A stretch of DNA of 64,000 nt from Faucicola sp048551375 (lineage in GTDB: Bacteria > Pseudomonadota > Gammaproteobacteria > Pseudomonadales > Moraxellaceae), in contig NZ_JBLYZJ010000001.1 of NCBI RefSeq assembly GCF_048551375.1, positions 248,001-312,000 on the forward strand, in the 5' to 3' direction. The notes under the pieces were generated by a model. It saw only the letters and a list, made by a program, of their open reading frames with translations, searched no databases and was not told the origin of the DNA. A program made the translations under genes and the position numbers. Below, piece after piece: positions 43,476 to 53,170 of the stretch. Numbering within the stretch: the first letter of the stretch is position 1; every line of letters starts with the position of its first letter.

Positions 43476-43709
43476 ATGACGGTAGAAAAAATAGCGGAAT
43501 TGGTACAGCAATTGGTGGATTTACAAACCCAAGTGGCATTTATGGAAGATAACATTGAAAAACTGGATACGATTGTGACGGAGCAGAGCCAGTTGATTGC
43601 CAACCAACAACGCCAATTACAATTAGTTTATCAAAAGCTAGAAAGCCAAACCAATGGCTCGCAAATTCAGCCGTTTGACTTGCTGAGTGATAGACCGCCA
43701 CATTATTGA
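43476..43709 (+). CDS. slyX: SlyX family protein
   Basis: A 77-residue, mostly coiled-coil protein (MTVEKIAELVQQLVDLQTQ then VAFMEDNIEKLDTIVTEQSQ), ending FDLLSDRPPHY as in SlyX. Its function is unknown. ATG at 43476 with GGGGAAG is chosen; a TTG at 43455 would add seven residues. The MITE-like element ends 69 bases upstream. Confidence 0.82.
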   Translation: MTVEKIAELVQQLVDLQTQVAFMEDNIEKLDTIVTEQSQLIANQQRQLQLVYQKLESQTNGSQIQPFDLLSDRPPHY

Positions 43710-43902
43710 TTTAAAGAAACTGGTATATTAGGGCTTTTGTAAAAGGATGAGGTAAAACCACGCATTTAATCGTCAGCCGAGGGCTGGCGAGGGAAAGTAC
43801 CAAAATCCCACGCTTCTTTAATCATCCAGAATTGGTGTTTATTGGTATGAGGAATTGATATTTAATTAGGTTGTGATATTAAATGTAACTTTTTAGTTAA
43901 AT

Positions 43903-44277
43903 TTATAATAATTTTAACAGGTTAGCTTCAAGACAGTTTTTATCTTCTAGTAAAAATGATAAGAATATTTGATTGTTTTTTTCTGCTGAAAGTTTAATTT
44001 CAATAGCAGGTGAAAGGGAAATAAAGTTCAAACTTGTTGTATTTTCCATTTTACCCATTGAATGAATAATATTGGGAAATCCAATTAAAAAACAACCTTC
44101 TAAATGTTGGTTTTTGAGTGCAATCATTCCATATAAGATAGTTTTACTGTTTTGATTAGCTTCTAAAATTACACCGTGACCTAAACCATAAATGTTTAAG
44201 TTGATGTTTTTTTCTTGGTTTGAATAATTGCCCTTTAATCGTTGCAAAAAATCAAGGGCATCATTTCTTGAAATCAT
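43903..44277 (-). CDS. Hypothetical protein, low GC
   Basis: A 124-residue protein, MISRNDALDFLQRLKGNYSN at its start and LEANLLKLL at its end, with alternating strand-like segments and no signal or membrane helix. It is more AT-rich than its neighbours. No family is recognised; size and composition would suit an accessory gene such as an immunity or orphan protein, but there is no direct evidence. The 190 bases before it toward slyX hold one CGTCAGCC / GGCTGGCG hairpin only. Confidence 0.5.
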   Translation of the reverse strand: MISRNDALDFLQRLKGNYSNQEKNINLNIYGLGHGVILEANQNSKTILYGMIALKNQHLEGCFLIGFPNIIHSMGKMENTTSLNFISLSPAIEIKLSAEKNNQIFLSFLLEDKNCLEANLLKLL

Positions 44278-44366
44278 AAGCCTAGGACACCAATTTTTAA
44301 CGTGTTTGGTTGTTCATTATCAGGTGAAAATATTTTCAATAGATTTCCTTTTAAAATAACAGGGAT

Positions 44367-44397
44367 AAACTGGATAACTTGTCGCTATCCAGTTTTT
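44367..44397. terminator. Terminator hairpin after alaS
   Basis: AACTGGATA pairs with TATCCAGTT (44368-44376 and 44386-44394), followed by T residues on the plus strand and weaker T residues on the minus strand. It is the only hairpin in the 139 bases after the alaS stop. Confidence 0.6.
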
Positions 44398-44416
44398 TCA
44401 AAAATTAGCAGTTAAT

Positions 44417-47122
44417 TTACGCCAACTTATCCCCAATCCAATTCCCTAATTCATCCATCACTTTCGGCAATCCTGCCACATCACTCGCCCCACCTTGAGC
44501 AAAGTCAGGCTTACCACCGCCTTTACCGCCCAAGCTTTCGGCTAAATGCTTGATGATATCGCCAGCTTTCACTTGACCCATCAAATCCTTACCAACACTT
44601 GCGGTCATCGCAATTTTATCGCCATCGACACTCGCAAGCACCACGATACCATCGTGCAGTTTAGACTTCATATCATCCGATAGCGTGCGTAATGCCTTAC
44701 CATCCATGCCTTGTAGCGTAGCAATCAGCACTTTTTGACCTTTGATATCTTGCACATTGTCGGTCAAGGATTGGGCTTGTAAGCTTGCCATTTTTTGGCT
44801 AAGGCGTTCCAGTTGTTTTTCCAAATCACGGTTTTTATCATTTAACTGCTCGACACGGCTCACGATTTCATGGCGTTTGGCTTTAAACTGATTGGCAAGG
44901 TGATTCAGTTGTTTATCGCCCTGTTGCACATATTTTACCGCACCCATGCCAGTCACGGCTTCGATACGGCGAACCCCAGAGGCGATACCTTGTTCGCTGA
45001 TGATTTTAAACAAGCCAATATCGCCAGTGCGTTGCACGTGCAGACCGCCACACAGCTCGATTGAGAACGGTTTGCCGTCTTTATCGACTGTTCCCATCGA
45101 CAGCACACGCACGGTGTCGCCGTATTTTTCGCCAAACAATGCCATCGCCCCTTTGGCTTTGGCTTCGTCCATGCTTAATACTTCTGCGGTGGCAGGTTGG
45201 TTGGCAAGGATTTGTTGATTGACAAGGTTTTCAACGGCTAAAACTTCGGCTTCGGTCAAAGGTTTGTCATAAGAGAAGTCAAAACGCAACACATCGCTGG
45301 TCACCAATGAGCCTTTTTGGGTCACGCCATCGCCCAATAACTGACGCAATGAGGCGTGAAGTAGGTGAGTGGCGGAGTGGTTTTTGGCACTTGAGGCACG
45401 CACTTGGGTAGCGACTTTGGCATCACTGGCTTGACCTTGGGTAATCGTACCCATTTTGACCACGCCATGATGAATAATCGCTTGTCCAGATTTCTTAGTG
45501 TCTAATACTTCAAATACGCCAGACTCGGTTTGGATTTCGCCCAATTCGCCTGCTTGACCGCCACTTTCGGCATAGAATGGGGTCTTGGCAAGTACCAACA
45601 CGCCTTCATCGCCTTCGTTTAAGCTTTCAACCGCTTTGCCCTCAAGGTACAAATGCGTAATGGTGCTGTTGTCGTTGTCAGTGTCGTAGCCCAAAAATTC
45701 GGTAGCACTGTCAATTTGAATCAAGACATTGTAGTCCATGCCAAATTTGCCTGCCTCTCTGGCTCGGCTACGTTGCTCATTCATGCTGACTTCAAAGCCG
45801 TCTTCGTCAATGGCAATGTCTTTTTCACGCAAAATATCGGCAGTCAAATCCGCAGGGAAACCGTAAGTGTCGTATAGTTTAAACACAGTTTCGCCAGCCA
45901 ATGTATCACCTGCTTTTAGCCCCTCAAGCTCTTGCGACAGTAGGCGTAAGCCTTGCGATAGGGTTTTGGCAAATTGTTCTTCTTCTTTTAAAATCGCCTG
46001 TTCGATATGGCTTTGACGCTCACGCAGTTGTGGATACGCCTCGCCCATGATGTCGGCAAGCGGTGCGACCAGTTTATAGAAGAACGCCTCAGTCGCTCCC
46101 AGTTTGTTACCATGACGTACCGCACGGCGGATGATACGGCGAAGTACATAGCCACGCCCCTCATTGCTTGGCAACACGCCATCGGCAATCAAAAATGCCA
46201 CCGAACGGATATGGTCGGCAAGCACTTTTAAAGACGGTTGATTCTGTACATCAGTATCGCTTGGCATACCGATAATAGCAACGGCTTGGGTCATGAGTTG
46301 GCTAAAAATATCAATCTCATAGTTGCTATGCACGCCCTGCATAATCGCACTGATTCGCTCTAGCCCCATGCCTGTATCGACACTTGGGGCAGGCAGTTTT
46401 TCCATCGTGCCATCTTTTTGGCGATTAAACTGCATAAACACGTTGTTCCAAATCTCGATAAAGCGGTCGCCATCTTCTTCAGCCGACCCTGGTAAACCGC
46501 CCCAAATATGGTCGCCGTGGTCGTAGAAGACCTCGGTACAAGGACCACAAGGGCCTGTGTCGCCCATCGCCCAGAAGTTGTCTGACTGGAACTCACCGCC
46601 TTTATTATCGCCAATGCGGATAATGCGTTCTGGGGCAAGACCGACCACTTTATGCCAAATGTCAAACGCCTCATCATCGGTATGATAAATGGTGACGTAC
46701 AGTCTATCTTTTGGCAAACCAAGCCATTGCTCAGAGGTCAAGAACTCCCAACAAAACGGAATCGCTTGCTCTTTAAAATAATCACCAAACGAAAAATTTC
46801 CTAACATCTCAAAGAATGTATGATGACGGGCGGTATAGCCGACATTATCAAGGTCGTTGTGCTTGCCACCTGCACGCACGCACTTTTGCGAAGTCACGGC
46901 ACGGTTATAATCACGTTTTTCTAAGCCCAAAAAAGTGTCTTTAAACTGGTTCATCCCTGCATTGGTAAATAGTAGCGTAGGGTCGTTGTGCGGTACAAGC
47001 GAACTTGAGGCAACTGGGGTATGACCTTTTGAGGCAAAAAAATCAATAAAGCCTTGGCGAAGTTGATTGGCAGTGGCGTATTTGGGGTTAGAGAAAGGCT
47101 TATTTTGAGAAGGTAGCGTCAT
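44417..47122 (-). CDS. alaS: Alanyl-tRNA synthetase
   Basis: Charges tRNA-Ala. 901 residues. The class II core starts RQGFIDFFASKGHTPVASSSLV; the editing domain has HSATHLLHASLRQLLG (zinc His) near residue 586 and ELCGGLHVQRTGDIG (Cys, His) near residue 687. The C-terminal oligomerisation region ends GGKGGGKPDFAQGGASD. Length is slightly above E. coli (876). It is transcribed alone with a palindrome upstream at 47202. Confidence 0.97.
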   Translation of the reverse strand: MTLPSQNKPFSNPKYATANQLRQGFIDFFASKGHTPVASSSLVPHNDPTLLFTNAGMNQFKDTFLGLEKRDYNRAVTSQKCVRAGGKHNDLDNVGYTARHHTFFEMLGNFSFGDYFKEQAIPFCWEFLTSEQWLGLPKDRLYVTIYHTDDEAFDIWHKVVGLAPERIIRIGDNKGGEFQSDNFWAMGDTGPCGPCTEVFYDHGDHIWGGLPGSAEEDGDRFIEIWNNVFMQFNRQKDGTMEKLPAPSVDTGMGLERISAIMQGVHSNYEIDIFSQLMTQAVAIIGMPSDTDVQNQPSLKVLADHIRSVAFLIADGVLPSNEGRGYVLRRIIRRAVRHGNKLGATEAFFYKLVAPLADIMGEAYPQLRERQSHIEQAILKEEEQFAKTLSQGLRLLSQELEGLKAGDTLAGETVFKLYDTYGFPADLTADILREKDIAIDEDGFEVSMNEQRSRAREAGKFGMDYNVLIQIDSATEFLGYDTDNDNSTITHLYLEGKAVESLNEGDEGVLVLAKTPFYAESGGQAGELGEIQTESGVFEVLDTKKSGQAIIHHGVVKMGTITQGQASDAKVATQVRASSAKNHSATHLLHASLRQLLGDGVTQKGSLVTSDVLRFDFSYDKPLTEAEVLAVENLVNQQILANQPATAEVLSMDEAKAKGAMALFGEKYGDTVRVLSMGTVDKDGKPFSIELCGGLHVQRTGDIGLFKIISEQGIASGVRRIEAVTGMGAVKYVQQGDKQLNHLANQFKAKRHEIVSRVEQLNDKNRDLEKQLERLSQKMASLQAQSLTDNVQDIKGQKVLIATLQGMDGKALRTLSDDMKSKLHDGIVVLASVDGDKIAMTASVGKDLMGQVKAGDIIKHLAESLGGKGGGKPDFAQGGASDVAGLPKVMDELGNWIGDKLA

Positions 47123-47201
47123 AGGAAATTCCTAAATTAAAGGTTTTACATAGTTGTAAACAACAAAAAAATTATATCAAATTCAAGGTTTAATACCGTA
47201 T

Positions 47202-47220
47202 GGGCGTAATGCTTACGCCC
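47202..47220. repeat. Intergenic palindromic repeat, gggcgtaa variant
   Basis: GGGCGTAATGCTTACGCCC, the only recognised feature in the 338-base gap between alaS and the small membrane protein; the rest is AT-rich and holds presumable promoters for both. Confidence 0.8.
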
Positions 47221-47461
47221 TTTTTGAAATGCCAAAATTTTAGCAGAAATGGGGCAAAAAAGATAATACTTTGCAGTTGGAATAATAGTAGATGCTTTTT
47301 TAACGTAACGTTACATTTTAACATAAATACAGCAATAAAACTCATAAAAAAAGGTTTTGGAATTGACAAAAGTCAAATATATTTTTTCCTTGTTATCAAT
47401 GTGGAATTGGCGTATAACTATACCTAAAGATATTACATTTGATTGAGGTTAAGGAGTTAGT

Positions 47462-47671
47462 ATGAATTGGCCATTATTTAGCATGGTATTTACTATTGCA
47501 TCAGGGACAACGATTGGTGTATTAATGACCATTGCGTTGGTATTAGGATTCGATGAAATTCCACAAATTATCATGGTGTGTATTGCAGGACTTGTGTTAT
47601 CTGTACCAATTGCTTATTTTGTTGCCAAAAAAATGCAAACCCTTGGGATTGCAGGTAATAAAGCTTCATAA
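47462..47671 (+). CDS. Small membrane protein, unknown
   Basis: A 69-residue protein with two predicted membrane helices (residues about 6-27 and 35-58: VLGFDEIPQIIMVCIAGLVL) and a short basic tail. AAGGAG lies eight bases before the ATG and a good terminator follows the stop, so it is a single-gene unit. No family is recognised. Confidence 0.7.
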   Translation: MNWPLFSMVFTIASGTTIGVLMTIALVLGFDEIPQIIMVCIAGLVLSVPIAYFVAKKMQTLGIAGNKAS

Positions 47672-47699
47672 AAAATAAATATTAATAATAATAACTAAA

Positions 47700-47733
47700 A
47701 AAAGAGATAATGAGCAATACATTATCTCTTTTT
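47700..47733. terminator. Intrinsic terminator, bidirectional
   Basis: AAAGAGATAATG pairs perfectly with CATTATCTCTTT (47701-47712 with 47720-47731), flanked by an A-run and T-run, after the small membrane protein gene and before converging purB. Confidence 0.9.
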
Positions 47734-47758
47734 TTAAGTCCAACATTTGCAATTTTAT

Positions 47759-47804
47759 TGGACTTACGCAAACATGCCATAAATAACATGTTGCGTAAGC
47801 CTTA
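47759..47804. repeat. Minimal element with MITE-like ends
   Basis: GGACTTACGCA and TGCGTAAGCC with an inner ACATG / CATGT pair; no room for a gene. Directly 3' of purB. Confidence 0.65.
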
Positions 47805-47807
47805 AAA

Positions 47808-49199
47808 TTAAATTTTCGCCATCCATTCATCAATTGCCAAGGCTTGCTGTTCGGCATTACCTGTATAAGTGGCAGGGGTCATCTCACGCAGGCGAGCTTT
47901 GTCAGCATCACTGACCGCATCAAGCTCATCACCATTGACAAAATCCACCATCATCTCACGAGTCATGGCATTACCACGAGTAAGGGCTTTTAATTTTTCA
48001 TAAGGATTTGCCACACGGTAACGGCGCATTACCGTTTGAATCGGCTCGGCAAGCACTTCTTGGGCATTGTCAAGGTCTTCGTTTAGACGGTTTGGATTGA
48101 CTTCAAGTTTGCCAATACCTTTTAGGCAGGCTTCATAAGCAATTAAGCTTTGTGCAAAACCCACGCCAATGTTACGCAATACCGTTGAGTCAGATAGGTC
48201 ACGTTGCATCCGAGAAATCGGCAATTTTTCGCCCAAATGAGCCATCACCGCATTGGCAACGCCCAAATTACCCTCTGAATTTTCAAAGTCAATCGGATTG
48301 ACTTTGTGAGGCATGGTCGATGAACCAACTTCGCCATCTTTTAGTTTTTGTTTAAAGAATCCCAGTGAGATATATTGCCAAACATCACGGTTAAAGTCGA
48401 TTAAAATCGTGTTGTAACGTTTAAATGCGTCAAATAATTCGGCGATATAATCATGCGGTTCGATTTGGGTGGTGTAAGGGTTAAAGCTTAAACCTAAACT
48501 ATTTTCGATGAAATCTTGCGAATGGGCTTGCCAATCAATGCTTGGATAGGCAGAAAAGTGAGCGTTGTAATTTCCCACTGCCCCATTGGCTTTACCCAAT
48601 AACTCAACATTTTTGATTTGTTTAAGCTGACGAGCAAGGCGATAGGCAACATTTGCCATTTCTTTACCTAAAGTCGTTGGGCTGGCGGTTTGTCCGTGGG
48701 TACGTGATAACATCGGCTGACTGGCGTAAGTTTTGGCAAGTTTGGCGATTTCGTCAATGATGGTTTGCATGGTGCTGACCATCACATCACGGCTGTCTTT
48801 TAACATTAACGCATACGATAAGTTATTGATATCTTCAGAGGTTTTGGCAAAGTGGATAAACTCTAGGCTATCTGCCAATTTGGCATTGTCTTTGAATTTA
48901 TTTTTGATAAAGTATTCCACTGCTTTCACATCGTGATTGGTGGTTTTTTCGATATCCTTGACCGCTTGGGCATCGGCTTCGCTAAAATTATCAACAATTG
49001 CATTCAAAAATTGATTGGTTTCGGCATCAAAAGGGGCAGGCTCTTGGATATTAGGGTTATTGGCAAGTGACTGTAACCAACGAATTTCAACGGTAACACG
49101 GGCTTTAATTAAGCCAAATTCAGATAAAAATGGGCGTAAACTGTCAACTTTTGACGAATAACGACCATCAATGGGGGAAAGGGCAGTCAGGGTATTCAT
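47808..49199 (-). CDS. purB: Adenylosuccinate lyase
   Basis: Two steps of purine synthesis: cleavage of SAICAR and of adenylosuccinate, each releasing fumarate. 463 residues of the fumarase superfamily: TNHDVKAVEYFI near residue 88, SRTHGQTASPTTLGKEMA near residue 163 (His), and the signature GSSTMPHKVNPIDFENSEG near residue 288. A complete standard protein starting MNTLTALSPIDGRY. Confidence 0.97.
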   Translation of the reverse strand: MNTLTALSPIDGRYSSKVDSLRPFLSEFGLIKARVTVEIRWLQSLANNPNIQEPAPFDAETNQFLNAIVDNFSEADAQAVKDIEKTTNHDVKAVEYFIKNKFKDNAKLADSLEFIHFAKTSEDINNLSYALMLKDSRDVMVSTMQTIIDEIAKLAKTYASQPMLSRTHGQTASPTTLGKEMANVAYRLARQLKQIKNVELLGKANGAVGNYNAHFSAYPSIDWQAHSQDFIENSLGLSFNPYTTQIEPHDYIAELFDAFKRYNTILIDFNRDVWQYISLGFFKQKLKDGEVGSSTMPHKVNPIDFENSEGNLGVANAVMAHLGEKLPISRMQRDLSDSTVLRNIGVGFAQSLIAYEACLKGIGKLEVNPNRLNEDLDNAQEVLAEPIQTVMRRYRVANPYEKLKALTRGNAMTREMMVDFVNGDELDAVSDADKARLREMTPATYTGNAEQQALAIDEWMAKI

Positions 49200-49278
49200 A
49201 AAAATTCCTTAAATTAAACGGATAAACCAAAAAACCAATAAAAAATTGCTCGCATTATAGCGAAAAGGGGGCGAAAAG

Positions 49279-50007
49279 TCATTTACCTTTGGCATCTGCC
49301 CAAATGATTTTGTGTAGCTGTAACTGTAATCGCACAGGTAAATTGTCCGCCAAAATCCATTCTGCCAACTCAGTCGCAAGGCTTGGCACATCGCCTTTAT
49401 GGGCTTGGTCAATATTAAACATCGGTGAAAACCACACCACACCGACTTTTTTATCCAGTTGATAGTCCACCAAAATTTGCTTTGACCATTGGTAATCCAC
49501 TCGGTTCATAATCACAAATTTGAGTTGGTCATGTTGGGTGAGGTGGGCGATATTTTCCCATAGGTTTTTATCCGCTTCACCTGAGCTTGGGGTCTTGATA
49601 TCCATGACTTTGGACACAGCGACTGGCACATCTGCCACCGACAATGCCCCTGCGGTTTCTAATGAGATTTCATAACCTTTATCCAGTAATATTTTCATCA
49701 AGGCAATGCCATTGGGTTGGGCAAGGGGTTCGCCACCAGTCAGACAAATGCGTTTGCAGTTAAAGGTTTGACACTTTGCCAAAATCTCATCAAGGCTCAT
49801 GCGTTCGCCACCCATAAAGGCGTATTCGGTGTCGCAATACACACAGCGAAGCGGACAGCCTGTCAAGCGAATAAAAATGGTGGGTAGCCCTGCGGTCAAT
49901 GCTTCACCTTGCAGGGAGTAAAAAATCTCGGTGACTTTTAGCCCCGCCTCCGGGTCGGTGGTGGGAATGGCGGTGTTTCTTAAAGGAATTTGATGATTAA
50001 TTGGCAT
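49279..50007 (-). CDS. queE: 7-carboxy-7-deazaguanine synthase
   Basis: A radical-SAM enzyme that contracts carboxy-tetrahydropterin to 7-carboxy-7-deazaguanine in the queuosine pathway. 242 residues with the cluster motif Cys51, Cys55, Cys58 (GCPLRCVYCDTEYAF), FYSLQGEALTAGLPTIFIR before it and ICLTGGEPLAQPN after it. queC and queD are not adjacent. It probably heads a run with purB, 79 bases apart. Confidence 0.93.
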   Translation of the reverse strand: MPINHQIPLRNTAIPTTDPEAGLKVTEIFYSLQGEALTAGLPTIFIRLTGCPLRCVYCDTEYAFMGGERMSLDEILAKCQTFNCKRICLTGGEPLAQPNGIALMKILLDKGYEISLETAGALSVADVPVAVSKVMDIKTPSSGEADKNLWENIAHLTQHDQLKFVIMNRVDYQWSKQILVDYQLDKKVGVVWFSPMFNIDQAHKGDVPSLATELAEWILADNLPVRLQLQLHKIIWADAKGK

Positions 50008-50120
50008 AGGAATTTTTATTTAGTATGAAAAGTCAATTTTAACAAATCTATTTGGAACTTTGGGATTTTAATTTTTCAAACTTTGGTGATGGTTTGCGTG
50101 GTTTAAAGTTATTTAGTTTG

Positions 50121-50516
50121 TTAAATCAGCCCCATTTCCGTCAAAATTTCCACTGCAGAGCGATAGGCTTCTTGGGTCGCTGGTGCTCCGCAATAAGGTA
50201 GGCTATGCAATAACACCTCTTGGATTTCTGACACAGTAGCACCGTTATTAATCGCCCCACGGATATGACCTTTTAGCTCTGTTGGCGATTTTTGGGCAAT
50301 CAAAAACGCAATCGTCACCAATGAGCGAGTTTTGCGGTCAATGCCTTCACCATTTCCGCCCTCTCGTTGCCAAGTTGACCCCCAAGCGTGTTCGTTAATC
50401 CAGTCTTGTAGTGGGGCGGTAAAAGGGGTGACTTGCGACATGGAACGCTCAACATGAGCCTCGCCCATCACTTGCTTGCGGACGGTTAAGCCGTTTTGGT
50501 AATCTTGTTGTGGCAT
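50121..50516 (-). CDS. Carboxymuconolactone decarboxylase family protein
   Basis: A 131-residue AhpD/CMD-fold protein. NGLTVRKQVMGEAHVERS at the N-terminus, RSLVTIAFLIAQKSPTELKG and HIRGAINNGATVSEIQEVLL then HSLPYCGAPATQEAYRSA at the C-terminus match 4-carboxymuconolactone decarboxylase (PcaC). Other pca genes are absent here, so the true substrate is uncertain. Two bases separate it from the next gene upstream. Confidence 0.85.
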   Translation of the reverse strand: MPQQDYQNGLTVRKQVMGEAHVERSMSQVTPFTAPLQDWINEHAWGSTWQREGGNGEGIDRKTRSLVTIAFLIAQKSPTELKGHIRGAINNGATVSEIQEVLLHSLPYCGAPATQEAYRSAVEILTEMGLI

Positions 50517-50518
50517 TT

Positions 50519-50794
50519 TTATTTGCTTCCCTTGTGTATGGTATCGCCTTCAACGATAATTTTTGCTGATTCTCGGTAAAATTCCCATTCATCGGCTTCT
50601 TGTCCATTGCTGAATTGGCAAACACCATATTGATTGCCTTTGGTATCTGTTTTTATAGCAGATTTTCCACCTACCTTGACACAAAATTCACTGGCAGGAT
50701 TGGCTATTTTGGAAATTGATGGCATAGGTTTGGTATGCTGAGTACAGGCAATTAAAGTTATTGACGCAGATATGATTAAAAAAAGTGATTTCAT
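50519..50794 (-). CDS. DUF333 family lipoprotein
   Basis: A 91-residue lipoprotein; the lipobox ITLIAC puts lipidated Cys at residue 17. The DUF333 core follows: ANPASEFCVKVGGKSAIKTD near residue 32 and YGVCQFSNGQEADEWEFYRE. Its function is unknown (sometimes labelled hemolysin by homology). It may be co-transcribed with the CMD gene. Confidence 0.87.
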   Translation of the reverse strand: MKSLFLIISASITLIACTQHTKPMPSISKIANPASEFCVKVGGKSAIKTDTKGNQYGVCQFSNGQEADEWEFYRESAKIIVEGDTIHKGSK

Positions 50795-50889
50795 GTTTTA
50801 TCCAAAAAGTTGTAAAAGCGGTATATTAAGCGATAAATAATCAAAACTGATATTATAAACCAACCCATATTTTTTACACAAAATTTCGG

Positions 50890-52107
50890 TTAAATAAAAT
50901 CAATCGGTAAGCTAACCAAATTTTCGGTTAAATACAATTTATTAGGATATTGACAGATAATCGTTCCTTGCTCAATAGTTTGCCCTGTTTCAGCCAATTC
51001 ATCTAATACCCCAAACGCTTTTGCCATTGCCTTATTAGGGCTAGCAGTGGTTTTGATTTCAATCGGATATAGACTTTGTCCATGTTCGATGATGATGTCA
51101 ATTTCTTTTTGGTTAGTATCTCGATAAAAATACAAGGGTGGGGTAATGCCTTGATTGGTAAAGGATTTAATGATTTCTGATACCACCAGTGTTTCAAAAA
51201 ACTGTCCACTTTTTGCCCCATGCTGAATGGTGTCTGCGGTCAGCCATTTGGTAAGGTATGCCATTAGCCCTGTGTCCATAAAGTATAACTTGGGCGTTTT
51301 GATGGCACGTTTAAGGTGATTATTGTGAAATGGGGCTAATAAATACACAATACCAGAGGCTTGCAACACGCCAAGCCAGCGTTTGATGGTTTCGGATGAC
51401 ACGCCGACTTCTTGGGCGATATTGCTAAAATTTACCAGTTCGCCACTGCGTGATGCCACCGCTACCATAAAGCGAGTAAAGGCTTGCAAATCATTGACAT
51501 TTAACAATGTCCTTACATCTCGCTCGATATAAGTTGCCAAGTATGAAGTATAATACACATCCCAATTCATTTCTCGCTCATAAAGCCTCGGCATATCGCC
51601 TTGATGAATGCGTTGCCAAATATTAGGATAATTGGTAAGTTTGGCTTCACGGTTGGTGATATAGTCACGATTGGGTAAAAATGGCTGATAAAATTCAACT
51701 TGATGAATCTCTCGCAGTGATAAGCCCTTTAGTTGCAAAATCGCCACTCGCCCTGCAAGGCTTTCGCTGACGTTTTGCATGAGTTCAAAGGCTTGTGAGC
51801 CAGAGAGCAGAAATAACCCTGAGCCTTTCTGTCTGTCAATTTCCAGTTTTAATAGTGGAAATAGGTTGGGGGCGTATTGCACTTCATCCAAAATGACATG
51901 GTTGGGGTGGTTTAAGAAAAATAGCCGTGGGTCGTCATTGGCTTGGGTAAGTAACAAAGGGTCGTCAAAAGTCAAATATTGGTAATCGGGTGCGATGTGT
52001 TGTAGCAAGGTGGATTTGCCGACTTGCCTTGCCCCTGTAATCAGTAAGGCAGGGAATTGTTGTTTGAGTTGGTTGATAAGGGGTTGAAGGTGGCGATAAA
52101 TATACAT
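50890..52107 (-). CDS. AAA-type ATP-binding protein with DUF4143 C-terminal domain
   Basis: A 405-residue cytoplasmic ATPase. Walker A ITGARQVGKSTLLQ near residue 24, Walker B HVILDEVQYAPN near residue 70, sensor GLFLLSGSQAFEL near residue 98, a winged-helix part (GVSSETIKRWLGVLQASGIV) and a restriction-fold end DIIIEHGQSLYPIEIKTTAS near residue 338. Such proteins are widespread, often horizontally moved, and poorly understood. It lies next to an AT-rich unknown gene on the opposite strand. Confidence 0.88.
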   Translation of the reverse strand: MYIYRHLQPLINQLKQQFPALLITGARQVGKSTLLQHIAPDYQYLTFDDPLLLTQANDDPRLFFLNHPNHVILDEVQYAPNLFPLLKLEIDRQKGSGLFLLSGSQAFELMQNVSESLAGRVAILQLKGLSLREIHQVEFYQPFLPNRDYITNREAKLTNYPNIWQRIHQGDMPRLYEREMNWDVYYTSYLATYIERDVRTLLNVNDLQAFTRFMVAVASRSGELVNFSNIAQEVGVSSETIKRWLGVLQASGIVYLLAPFHNNHLKRAIKTPKLYFMDTGLMAYLTKWLTADTIQHGAKSGQFFETLVVSEIIKSFTNQGITPPLYFYRDTNQKEIDIIIEHGQSLYPIEIKTTASPNKAMAKAFGVLDELAETGQTIEQGTIICQYPNKLYLTENLVSLPIDFI

Positions 52108-52230
52108 GATTTTTAGGTTTTTTAGTTTAATTCAATATAGTATATGGAATTAAACTAAAAATTCATAGTAAAAATAGATTTTATTATATAATGAATGAGC
52201 AAGTCTTCTGACATAATTAAGGGAAGTAAA

Positions 52231-53067
52231 ATGAATGATTTGAAATCCAAACTCAATGATAAGTTAAAAAATTTTATTGGTAAAATACGAAAAATCAATT
52301 TTATGGATTTTATATCGGAGTTGAATGGAAGCCAACGATATTATTTTTTTGGTATAATTATTAGCTTCGTAGGTTATGTTGTTTTTAGGCTGTTTAGTAA
52401 CCCAGTTTTATTTTATTTTGGATTGTTGCTGATAGTTTTTGGTATTATTTCAGATATGCTATATGTTACTCATAAAATTATAGCAACATTAATTGGAAAA
52501 ATTGCATTAATAGTGATAACACCGCTAATAACGACAATAGGTTATGCTTTGTCTAGTCAGACTATCAATCAAATTGTTGGTTTCGATTCGTCAAGCTTGA
52601 ATTATTCAGTTGCTTTTACTGCAATTTTATTAACTCCGTTTTTATTTCTTATTTTAGGGATTGTTTTATATGTAGTATTGATAATTTCACCTTTATTGGC
52701 ATTAATTTTTCATATGGTTCTTGATGTTTTGAAAAGATTTGGAATCAAATCTATCTCTCATGAGAAATACCCAGTATTTTCTATAGTTACAAGGATAATA
52801 ATCTATGCTATTACTTTGAGTGTTTTAAATAACACTTATCATAATATGCAAAAGCCATACGAAGATTTTGTAACGAATACAGCGAAATTTTTTATTTATA
52901 ACTTTGAGGCTAAAACTTATTCACGCTGTAGTAATGTACCTATAGGAAGCAAAGTCATTACTGTAAATGAAAATAACGATGAAATAATACTTGTATCTAA
53001 AGTAGAAAAAGACTATGTATTCAATGCTGTAGCCTGTATTCCAAAAATCAAAAAGAATCTAAATTGA
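52231..53067 (+). CDS. Hypothetical membrane protein, AT-rich
   Basis: A 278-residue protein with hydrophobic segments near residues 35-52, 56-76, 88-112, 127-162 and 185-207 and a C-terminal tail with two Cys (SRCSN, VACIP). ATG at 52231 has GGGAAG at the right spacing; an earlier ATG at 52195 has none. Codon use is much more AT-rich than in the neighbouring genes (many ATA and TTA codons), suggesting horizontal gain. No family is recognised. Confidence 0.6.
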   Translation: MNDLKSKLNDKLKNFIGKIRKINFMDFISELNGSQRYYFFGIIISFVGYVVFRLFSNPVLFYFGLLLIVFGIISDMLYVTHKIIATLIGKIALIVITPLITTIGYALSSQTINQIVGFDSSSLNYSVAFTAILLTPFLFLILGIVLYVVLIISPLLALIFHMVLDVLKRFGIKSISHEKYPVFSIVTRIIIYAITLSVLNNTYHNMQKPYEDFVTNTAKFFIYNFEAKTYSRCSNVPIGSKVITVNENNDEIILVSKVEKDYVFNAVACIPKIKKNLN

Positions 53068-53111
53068 AAAAGCTAAGTAGCTGAACAATTTTAAATTATA
53101 ATCTCAATTGT

Positions 53112-53137
53112 CGTGGGTTACGCTTCGCTAACCCACG
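53112..53137. repeat. Intergenic palindrome, cgtgggttagc family
   Basis: CGTGGGTTA-CGCTTCGC-TAACCCACG, the second full copy of the element at 31877-31902, here inverted. It is 3' of dapD and may act as its terminator hairpin. Confidence 0.8.
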
Positions 53138-53170
53138 CTACGAACTAAGATTGGTTTTTTATTAGAAAAA

